A program made the translations under genes and the position numbers. A stretch of DNA of 13,109 bases, taken from the NCBI GenBank assembly GCA_022563655.1, contig JADFMW010000049.1, forward strand, positions 1 through 13,109, in the 5' to 3' direction. The DNA comes from Pseudomonadota bacterium (GTDB taxonomy: Bacteria > Pseudomonadota > Alphaproteobacteria > JAAXGF01). The notes under the pieces were generated by a model that saw only the letters and a program-made list of their open reading frames with translations, did not search any database and was not told the origin of the DNA. Shown one piece after another: positions 1 to 7,307 of this stretch; the first letter of the stretch is position 1; every line of letters starts with the position of its first letter.

Positions 1-540
1 CTGATCGAGGCGCACGCCGCGGTGCGTCCGATCCGCCGCGTCATGGTGTGGAACCGCACGCCGGCGCGGGCCGAGGCGCTGGCCGCCGAGCGCACGCGGC
101 CGGGTCTCTCCGTGAGCGCCGTGCGCGACATCGAGGGCGCGGCGCGCGAGGCCGACGTGATCTCGTGCGCGACCATGACGATCGAGCCGCTGATCCGCGG
201 CGCGTGGCTCAAGCCCGGCGCCCACCTCGACCTCGTCGGCGGCTTCACGCCACAGATGCGCGAGGCCGACGACGAGGCGGTGCGCCGCGCGCGAGTCTTC
301 GTCGATACGCGCGAGGGCACGCTCGGCGAGGTCGGCGACATCGCCGCCCCGTTGGCGAGCGGGGTGATCGGCGAGGCCGACATCGAGGCCGATCTCACCC
401 AGCTTGCCCGCGGCGAGCGCGACGGCCGCCGGGGGCCGGACGAGATCACCCTGTTCAAGAACGGCGGCGGCGGCAACCAGGACCTCGCCACCGCCCAGCT
501 CATCGCCCAGGTCATCGCCAGTCGCGCCTCCGGCGGCTGA
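1..540 (+). CDS. Ornithine cyclodeaminase / mu-crystallin family protein, 3' part (5' end outside window)
   Basis: Frame 1 is open from the first base to TGA at 538-540, giving 179 codons of the C-terminal part of an NAD(P)-dependent ornithine cyclodeaminase/mu-crystallin family enzyme. The family is usually a little over 300 residues, so roughly the first two fifths lie outside. The fragment begins just after where the Rossmann GxGxxA loop should be. The next beta strand, VMVWNRTPARAEAL, is where the dinucleotide ribose is normally contacted. Further family signatures are ADVISCAT, HLDLVGGFTPQMREADDE, a VDTREG segment and the late FKNGGGGNQDLATAQ motif. Family members deaminate ornithine to proline, reduce cyclic ketimines or make opines, and this fragment does not allow a choice. 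The GTG at 22 is internal and should not be taken as the start. No partner gene follows within 300 bases. Confidence 0.85.
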   Translation: MIEAHAAVRPIRRVMVWNRTPARAEALAAERTRPGLSVSAVRDIEGAAREADVISCATMTIEPLIRGAWLKPGAHLDLVGGFTPQMREADDEAVRRARVFVDTREGTLGEVGDIAAPLASGVIGEADIEADLTQLARGERDGRRGPDEITLFKNGGGGNQDLATAQLIAQVIASRASGG

Positions 541-850
541 CGGCTGCCGCACGCCCGTCTCATTCGTGGTCGAGACCGAAACCACTCCATGACACCTCGA
601 TGCCGGCGGAGGAGCCGTCCACAGCATCATAAACGAAGCCGGCCACCGTTCCCGGCGGCCGACTTCAAGTCCGTTCAGTCGTTTGGCTTAAACGCCATCC
701 GCCCAAGCACGATCGAGACGACGTTACCTCATCGTATTGAAGCGCCGGTTGAGACCGGCCCGGCCGATGACCTAGTCACTTACGCCGCGATCGCAAGCCC
801 TGCTTTGGACCATTCCGTCCATTCTCCATCCGGAGTGCCGCGACATTTAC
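541..850. other. Gene-poor stretch between the cyclodeaminase gene and the sulfotransferase relic
   Basis: No convincing coding frame is visible. The plus-strand frame open from 589 gives low-complexity Arg/Pro-rich protein with no recognisable domain. The base composition is more mixed (for example TTTGGCTTAAACGCC near 683-697) than in the flanking operon. A perfect 6-bp hairpin, GCCGGT-TGAG-ACCGGC, lies at 744-759 but has no T-run after it, so it is not a classical intrinsic terminator. A frame in phase with the sulfotransferase relic opens after a TAG at 773-775. I could not find the missing 5' phosphosulfate-binding motif of the sulfotransferase in any of the three forward frames here. 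Confidence 0.5.
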
Positions 851-1291
851 GTGGAAGAGCTTCGCCGGCGGGCTGGCTCGGCGAAGGTCTTCACCAACAC
901 CCATCCGGTCCGTATCCACGAGGCCGCGCGGCTCGCCGCCGCGCTTCCAGACATGCGATTCGTTTTAGTGAAGCGGACTCTCGAAGACAACATGCTGCGC
1001 ATCTACATGCGCAAATACGGGCGGGGGAACGCTTACGGCTATGACCTGAAGACGATCCGCGAACACTTAACCTGGTATCATGAAATGATGGACCTGCTCG
1101 CGGAACGCCTTCCGGATCGGGTGCGCATCATCAACTATGAGGACATGATCGCCGATCCGGCTGGCGCCCTGCGCGTGGCGGCAGATCTGTGCGGCCTCCC
1201 TATGAGGGACGGTCCTCTCCCCACGATTGGCGATGACCGAGGCTGCGGCGAGCCTTATCGGCAGTTCATGGCCGCCGCACTCGAGAGCTGA
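851..1291 (+). pseudogene. Sulfotransferase C-terminal fragment (relic)
   Basis: The 146-residue frame resembles the C-terminal part of PAPS-dependent sulfotransferases of the bacterial type often carrying N-terminal TPR repeats. Recognisable blocks are VEELRRRAG, the KVFTNTHP segment (usually DKMP or similar), RFVLVKRTLEDNMLRIYMRKY where the 3'-phosphate loop normally sits, the YGYDLKTIREHLTWYHEMMD helix, RVRIINYEDMIADP, and a final AADLCGLPM block. The N-terminal 5'-phosphosulfate loop (a P-loop-like PRSGT motif) is absent. Similarity seems to start slightly before the GTG at 851, at about 839, in the same open frame, and no ribosome-binding site precedes 851. The expected RxxxxxxxS of the 3' loop is also altered (KRTLEDN). 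I read it as a truncated, probably inactive copy. A short expressed protein cannot be excluded. Confidence 0.65.
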
Positions 1292-1527
1292 CGCCAACGC
1301 GCGCCGACCTCGGCAGGATGGTCGCGTAGCCGACCTCATATGTGCGCGCGGTAAGCATCCCGAGCGCTACTTACGGCGCGATGTGCGCAACCTCGGTGAA
1401 ACGCGTGTCGGGCCGTGGTGATGCGCCCGGAAAGACGTGCTTGCCGGAGATCGCCTTTGCTCGGACACGCATCGAAGCGGCGCCGGGCTCGGGTTCCGGT
1501 TTTGTCGTGTCTCGGGGAATGGCGATC

Positions 1528-1536
1528 TGCTATAAA
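1528..1536 (+). promoter_or_regulatory. Candidate extended -10 promoter for the pyrF operon
   Basis: TGCTATAAA at 1528-1536 matches the extended -10 form (TGn followed by TATAAT-like). It is AT-rich in a very GC-rich setting and lies 47 bases before the pyrF ATG. No good -35 is found at 16-18 bases; the TTGTCG at 1502-1507 is too far away. The call is tentative. Confidence 0.35.
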
Positions 1537-1571
1537 GGCCGGCCAAGCGGCCGCCGGGGGCGGTCTGGCGC

Positions 1572-1578
1572 AAGGAGG
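1572..1578 (+). promoter_or_regulatory. Strong Shine-Dalgarno for pyrF
   Basis: AAGGAGG lies five bases upstream of ATG 1584. It is the best ribosome-binding site in the window and fixes the pyrF start against the longer overlapping frames. Confidence 0.85.
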
Positions 1579-1583
1579 ACACC

Positions 1584-2315
1584 ATGGCACACGCCGACGG
1601 CGCGAAACGGCTGCTGTGCGCCATCGACACGGTCGAGCTCGACACCGCGATCTCGCTCGCCCAGTCGCTCGGCGACGTCGTCGGCGGCGTCAAGCTGGGC
1701 CTCGAGTTCTTCACCGCGCACGGGCCCGCCGGCGTCAGCGCCGTCGCGAAAAGCGGCCTGCCCCTCTTTCTCGACCTCAAGTACTACGACATTCCCAACA
1801 CCGTCGCCGGCGCGGTGCGCGGCTCCTTCGAGCTCAAACCGTTCATGATGACGGTCCACATCGCCGGCGGCCCCGCGATGCTGCGCGCCGCGATGGCCGC
1901 GTCGTTCCGCCTCGCCGATCGCACCAACGGCCGGCGGCCGCAGGTGGTGGGCATCACCGTGCTCACCAGCTTCGACGAGGACGACATCGAGGCCGTCGGC
2001 ATGAAGGGGCCGATCACCGACCAGGTGCGCCGCCTCGCCGACCTCGCGCGGGCGAGCGGGCTCGACGGGATCGTCGCCTCGGCCCACGACATCGGCGAGC
2101 TGCGCCAGCAATGCGGCGACGACTTCACCCTGGTGGTGCCGGGCATCCGCCCGGCCTGGTCGTCGGCCGATGACCAGAAGCGCATCATCACGCCGGCCGA
2201 GGCGGTGCGCCGCGGCGCCGATTACCTCGTCGTCGGCCGCCCGATCACCCGCTCCGACGACCCGCCGGCGGCGGCGCGGCGCATTATCGACGAGATGGCG
2301 GGCGGCGCCGGCTGA
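1584..2315 (+). CDS. pyrF: Orotidine 5'-phosphate decarboxylase
   Basis: This 243-residue protein is of normal length for bacterial OMP decarboxylase, which converts OMP to UMP in the last step of de novo pyrimidine synthesis (cytosolic, TIM-barrel homodimer). The catalytic charged network is plain: DLKYYDIPNT at residues 64-73 gives D64, K66 and D69. An early D15 (CAIDT) and K37 (GVKLG) match the substrate-contacting Asp and Lys. VVPGIRP at 184-190 and DYLVVGRPIT at 213-222 form the phosphate-binding end, with R219 as the likely phosphate-gripping Arg. The start is set by AAGGAGG five bases upstream. It is the first gene of a tightly packed run, with trpF beginning 8 bases after its stop, so co-transcription with the tryptophan genes is very likely. 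Confidence 0.96.
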   Translation: MAHADGAKRLLCAIDTVELDTAISLAQSLGDVVGGVKLGLEFFTAHGPAGVSAVAKSGLPLFLDLKYYDIPNTVAGAVRGSFELKPFMMTVHIAGGPAMLRAAMAASFRLADRTNGRRPQVVGITVLTSFDEDDIEAVGMKGPITDQVRRLADLARASGLDGIVASAHDIGELRQQCGDDFTLVVPGIRPAWSSADDQKRIITPAEAVRRGADYLVVGRPITRSDDPPAAARRIIDEMAGGAG

Positions 2316-2323
2316 GCTCTGCC

Positions 2324-2971
2324 ATGGCGGTTATGGCGAAAATCTGTGGCCTCAACGCGCCGGACGCGGTTGCCGCTGCGGTGGCCGGCGGCGCCGGTCA
2401 TATCGGCCTGGTGTTCTACCCGCCGTCGCCGCGCTGCGTCACGCCGGGCCGGGCGGCATTGCTGGCCGCCGAGGTGCCGCGCGCGGTCGGCAAGGTCGGT
2501 CTGTTCGTCGATGCCGCCGACGACACCCTCGCCGCGGCGCTGGACGAGGTCGACCTCGACCTGTTGCAGCTCCACGGCGACGAAAGCGTCGACCGGGTCG
2601 CCGCGGTGCGCGCGCGCTTCGGCGTGCCGGTCATGAAGGCGATCTGTGTCTCGTGCGAGTCCGACGTCGCGGCGGCGGACGCCTACGCCGAGGTCGCCGA
2701 CTGGCTGTTGTTCGACGCCCGCGCGCTGGCAGAGCGCCCCGGGGCCTTGCCCGGCGGCAATGCGCTGGCCTTCGACTGGCGGCTGCTCGCGGGGCGCCGC
2801 TGGGACGTGCCGTGGATGCTGTCGGGCGGGCTCGACGCCGACAACGTGGCCGAGGCGGTGGGCGTCGCGGGCGCCCGCGCGGTCGACGTCTCCTCGGGCG
2901 TCGAGGACCGCCGCGGCCACAAGAGCGCGGGCAAGATCGCCGCCTTTCTCGCCGCGGTCCGGCGGCTGTGA
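2324..2971 (+). CDS. trpF: Phosphoribosylanthranilate isomerase
   Basis: 215 residues, normal length. TrpF performs the Amadori rearrangement of N-(5'-phosphoribosyl)anthranilate to CdRP, the third step of the tryptophan branch. The sequence shows AKICGL near the N terminus with C8 as the general base, IGLVFYPPSPRCV (residues 27-39), LQLHGDE (81-87), and FDAR with D131 as the general acid. It also has the ALPGGNALAFDWRLL region, and PWMLSGGL (163-170) and VDVSSGVE (187-194) for phosphate binding. Two ATGs lie nine bases apart (2324 and 2333); both give a complete barrel and neither has a strong Shine-Dalgarno, so the start is uncertain by three codons. It follows pyrF by 8 bases, consistent with translational coupling, and precedes trpB by 37 bases. 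Confidence 0.96.
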   Translation: MAVMAKICGLNAPDAVAAAVAGGAGHIGLVFYPPSPRCVTPGRAALLAAEVPRAVGKVGLFVDAADDTLAAALDEVDLDLLQLHGDESVDRVAAVRARFGVPVMKAICVSCESDVAAADAYAEVADWLLFDARALAERPGALPGGNALAFDWRLLAGRRWDVPWMLSGGLDADNVAEAVGVAGARAVDVSSGVEDRRGHKSAGKIAAFLAAVRRL

Positions 2972-3008
2972 GGCGAGGGCGCCGCGAACCGATGCAAGCG
3001 GGAAGACG

Positions 3009-4216
<1,208 letters not shown>

Positions 4217-4220
<4 letters not shown>

Positions 4221-5056
4221 GAGAGGCCTCGAACATCGGCCGCATCGCCGCGCGCTTCGCCGCCCTCGACGAGGAGCGGCGCGGCGGGCTGGTGACGTTT
4301 CTCTCGGCCGGCGACCCCGACCCCGAGCGGGCCATGGACATCCTGCGCGGCCTTCCCGCCGCGGGCGCCGATCTGATCGAGCTCGGCATGCCGTTCACCG
4401 ACCCCATGGCCGACGGCCCGGCGATCCAGGCGTCGAGCCTGCGCGCGCTCGGGGCGGGGCAGACGATGGCCCGGACGCTCTCGATGGTGCGCGAGTTCCG
4501 CCGCGCCGACGACGCCACCCCGGTCGTGCTGATGGGCTACTACAACCCGATCTACAGATACGGCAACGAGCGCTTTCTCGCCGACGCTTCAGACGCCGGC
4601 GTCGACGGCCTGATCGTCGTCGACCTGCCGCCCGAGGAGGACCAAGAGCTGTGCCTGCCGGCGCTCGCGCGCGGCCTCAACTTCATCCGCCTGGCGACCC
4701 CGACGACCGACGACAAGCGCCTTCCGAGCGTCCTCGCCAACACCTCGGGCTTCGTCTACTACGTCTCGATCACCGGCATCACCGGCGCCGAGGGCGCGCC
4801 CGCCGACGTGATCGGCGCCGCCGTCGCTCGCCTGCGCCGCCATACCGAGCTGCCGATCGCCGTCGGCTTCGGCATCAAGACGCCCGAGCACGCCGCCGCG
4901 GTGGCCCGCGTCGCCGACGCCGCGGTGGTCGGCTCGGCGCTGGTCGAGCGCATCGTCGAGGGCCTCGACGGCGGCGCCGCACGGCCCGGCTTGGTCGAGG
5001 GGGTGTTGGCGCTGGTCGGCGAGCTCGCCGCCGGGGTGCGCGCCGCGCGCCGCTAG
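4217..5056 (+). CDS. trpA: Tryptophan synthase alpha chain
   Basis: 279 residues starting at GTG 4217, which overlaps the trpB stop (GTGA, 4217-4220). TrpA cleaves indole-3-glycerol phosphate to indole and glyceraldehyde-3-phosphate. The catalytic pair is intact: LIELGMPFTDPMADGP gives E55 and D66, equivalent to Glu49 and Asp60 of the enteric enzyme. TFLSAGDPD near the N terminus, MGYYNPIYRYG, VDLPPEE, YVSITGITG, and the phosphate loop AVGFGIKTPEHA with VVGSALVE follow in family order. The same frame is open back to 3401 inside trpB, but only from 4217 does it look like TrpA. A GTG start coupled to the trpB stop is the natural choice. It is followed after 24 bases by accD. Confidence 0.96.
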
Positions 5057-5080
5057 CCGCATCGGTCGCAAGGGAACGCT

Positions 5081-6022
5081 GTGAACTGGCTCACCAACTT
5101 CGTCCGGCCCAAGCTTCGCGCCCTGGTGCGCAAGCCCGACATTCCAGACAACCTGTGGGAGAAGTGCCGGTCGTGCGAGCGCATGGTGTTTCACCGCGAC
5201 CTCGAGGCCAACCTGTTCGTGTGCCAGCACTGCGGCTTCCACCTGCGCCTCGGCCCCAAGGAGCGCTTTGCCTCGCTGTTCGACGACGGCGAGTACCAGC
5301 GCGTCGAACTGCCCGAGGCGCCCCACGACGTGCTCAAGTTCCGCGACAAGAAGCGCTACGCCGACCGCCTGAAGGAGGCGCGCAGCCGCACCGGGGAGTC
5401 CGACGCGGTGATCGTCGCCCACGGCAAGGTGGACGGCCTCGGCGTCGTCGTTGCGGTGTTCGATTTCGGTTTTCTCGGCGGCTCGATGGGCGTCGCGGTC
5501 GGCGAGGCGATCATCGCGGCGGCGCGCCACGCCACCCGGCACGAGGCGCCGCTCATCGTCTTCCCGGCCTCGGGCGGCGCGCGCATGCAGGAGGGCGTGT
5601 TGTCGCTGATGCAGTTGGCGCGCACCACCATCGCCATCGAGGAGGTCAAGGAGGCGGGTCTGCCGTACATCGTCGTGCTCACCAACCCGACCACCGGCGG
5701 CGTCACCGCCTCGTTCGCCATGCTCGGCGACATCACCCTCGCCGAGCCGGGGGCGATCGTCGGCTTCGCCGGGCCGCGGGTCATCGAGGAGACCATCCGC
5801 GAGAAGCTGCCCGAGGGATTCCAGCGCTCCGAGTACCTGCTCGAGCACGGCATGATCGACATGGTCGTCGAGCGCCGCGCGGTGCGCGAGACGCTGATCC
5901 GCATCCTCGGCCTGCTGCTCGACCGGGGACCGGCGGCCGACGCGCCCGAGCCGCCGGCGCCCGAACTCGCGCCTCCGACGCCCGGCGCGGACGGCGGGGG
6001 GGACTCCTCCCCTGAAAAGTGA
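5081..6022 (+). CDS. accD: Acetyl-CoA carboxylase, carboxyltransferase subunit beta
   Basis: 313 residues. AccD pairs with AccA to transfer carboxyl from carboxybiotin to acetyl-CoA, making malonyl-CoA for fatty-acid synthesis. An N-terminal zinc ribbon is complete: C29-x2-C32-x15-C48-x2-C51. The crotonase-like carboxyltransferase core follows: FDFGFLGGSMGVAVGEA (about 127-143), FPASGGARMQEGVLSLMQ (161-178), TNPTTGGVTASFAMLGDI (201-218) and GFAGPRVIEET (228-238). From about residue 283 the protein ends in a Pro/Ala/Asp-rich tail of some 30 residues that is likely disordered. The start is GTG 5081, with AAGGGA at 5070-5075 five bases upstream. Placement between trpA and folC is a common alphaproteobacterial arrangement. 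Confidence 0.96.
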   Translation: MNWLTNFVRPKLRALVRKPDIPDNLWEKCRSCERMVFHRDLEANLFVCQHCGFHLRLGPKERFASLFDDGEYQRVELPEAPHDVLKFRDKKRYADRLKEARSRTGESDAVIVAHGKVDGLGVVVAVFDFGFLGGSMGVAVGEAIIAAARHATRHEAPLIVFPASGGARMQEGVLSLMQLARTTIAIEEVKEAGLPYIVVLTNPTTGGVTASFAMLGDITLAEPGAIVGFAGPRVIEETIREKLPEGFQRSEYLLEHGMIDMVVERRAVRETLIRILGLLLDRGPAADAPEPPAPELAPPTPGADGGGDSSPEK

Positions 6023-6041
6023 CGTCCTGCTGGAGCGCCTG

Positions 6042-7292
6042 ATGGCGCTCCACCCCAAGCTGATCGACCTCTCGCTCGACCGCATCGAGCGCCTGCTCGC
6101 CGCGCTCGATCACCCCGAGCGGCTGGCGCCGCCCGTCGTCCACGTCACCGGGACCAACGGCAAGGGCTCGATGATCGCCTGCATGCGCGCCTGCCTCGAG
6201 GCGGCGGGCTACCGCGTGCACGCCTACACCTCGCCCCATCTCACCCGCTTCCACGAGCGCATCCGCCTTGCTGGCCGGCTGATCGGGGAGGATCGCCTCG
6301 CGGCGCTGCTCGCCGAGTGCGAGGACGCGAACCAGGGCCAGCCGATTACCTTCTTCGAGGTGACCACCGCGGCGGCCTTCCTCGCGTTTGCGCGTACGCC
6401 GGCCGACGTGCTGCTGCTCGAAAACGGCCTCGGCGGCCGGCTCGACGCGACCAACGTGGTCGCCCGCCCGGCGCTGTGCGCGATCACGCCGGTGTCGATC
6501 GACCACACCCAGTACCTCGGCGAGGGGCTGGCGGCGATCGCCGGCGAGAAGGCGGGCATCCTGAAACCCGGCGTCGCGGCGGTGATCGGTCCGCAGCATC
6601 CCGAGGCGGCCGAGGTCATCGCCGCCCGCGCGGCGGCGCTCGGCAGTCCCTTGGCGCGCTTTGGCGCCGAGTTTCACGGCGAGACCACCGCCGGCGGCAT
6701 ACGCTACGTCGCGTCCGGCGACGAGATTGCACTGCCGCGCCCGGCCCTGATGGGCCCCCATCAGATCGACAACGCCATCACCGCGGTGGCGTGCCTCAGG
6801 CGGCTTTCGGGGTTCGCCGTCGGCGCCGACGACCTCGCCGAGGGGTTGCGCGCCACGCAATGGCCGGCGCGGCTCCAGCGCCTGCGCCGGGGGCCGCTGC
6901 TGGCGCGCCTGCCTGGGGCGTGGGAGCTGTGGCTCGACGCGGGCCACAACGCCGCCGCCGGAGAGGCGCTCGCACGGACCGCCGAGGCTTGGCGCGACCG
7001 CCCGCTGCACCTCGTCGTCGGCATGTTGAACACGAAGGACCCCGAAGGCTTCTTGCGGCCGTGGGCCGGGCTCGCCTTGGACGTCGCCGGCGTCGCGATC
7101 CCCGGCCAGCCGGCGAGCCTGCCGGCGGCCGCGATCGCCGCCGCCGCGCGCGCCGCGGGCCTCGCCGCGCGGACCGCCGAGGATGCCGGCTCGGCAATCG
7201 AGCGGATCGCCGCCGCCGCGCCGCGGGCGGGCCGGATCCTGATCACAGGCTCGATCTATCTCGCCGGCAACATCCTCGCCGACAATGGCTAG
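6042..7292 (+). CDS. folC: Bifunctional folylpolyglutamate synthase / dihydrofolate synthase
   Basis: 416 residues from ATG 6042. FolC adds glutamate to dihydropteroate and extends folate polyglutamate tails (Mur-ligase-like, cytosolic). Visible are the ATP P-loop VTGTNGKGS (35-43), the TSPHLTRFHERI segment (63-74), the ENGLGGRLDATNVV block (127-140), SIDHTQYLG (152-160) and AGEKAGILKPG (167-177). The latter block normally holds the carbamylated or metal-bridging Lys. A C-terminal domain motif LDAGHN follows. The family N terminus usually carries a few more residues (SDxxLxRLxxLHPK), and exactly such residues are encoded upstream in frame (KSDVLLERL, from about 6015). Translation may therefore start at a non-ATG codon such as CTG 6012, inside the end of accD. 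The 3' end is 15 bases from the convergent glutamine synthetase gene, with no terminator visible. Confidence 0.93.
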   Translation: MALHPKLIDLSLDRIERLLAALDHPERLAPPVVHVTGTNGKGSMIACMRACLEAAGYRVHAYTSPHLTRFHERIRLAGRLIGEDRLAALLAECEDANQGQPITFFEVTTAAAFLAFARTPADVLLLENGLGGRLDATNVVARPALCAITPVSIDHTQYLGEGLAAIAGEKAGILKPGVAAVIGPQHPEAAEVIAARAAALGSPLARFGAEFHGETTAGGIRYVASGDEIALPRPALMGPHQIDNAITAVACLRRLSGFAVGADDLAEGLRATQWPARLQRLRRGPLLARLPGAWELWLDAGHNAAAGEALARTAEAWRDRPLHLVVGMLNTKDPEGFLRPWAGLALDVAGVAIPGQPASLPAAAIAAAARAAGLAARTAEDAGSAIERIAAAAPRAGRILITGSIYLAGNILADNG

Positions 7293-7307
7293 ACCCGACC
7301 CCCCCGG

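Larger units (their letters stand above)
1292..1583. other. Intergenic region upstream of the pyrF-trp-accD-folC run
   Basis: About 290 bases with no supported gene. Open frames crossing it are continuations of out-of-frame pyrF shadows. It holds the candidate extended -10 element at 1528-1536, a GC-rich segment GGCCGGCCAAGCGGCCGCC at 1538-1556 and the pyrF ribosome-binding site. No trp leader peptide or attenuator-like paired hairpins with a T-run were seen. Confidence 0.5.

Noticed and set aside
744..759. Hairpin GCCGGT-TGAG-ACCGGC as a terminator of the cyclodeaminase gene
   Set aside because: It is about 200 bases from the stop codon and has no T-run. It may be chance in GC-rich DNA.
1292..1583. 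Tryptophan attenuator or riboswitch before the operon
   Set aside because: No leader peptide with consecutive Trp codons and no alternative hairpins with a T-run were seen. The first gene is pyrF, not a trp gene.
2646..3008. Upstream extension of the trpB frame into trpF
   Set aside because: It is an out-of-frame reading of trpF, rich in Arg/Ser/Pro. TrpB family sequence begins at ATG 3009.
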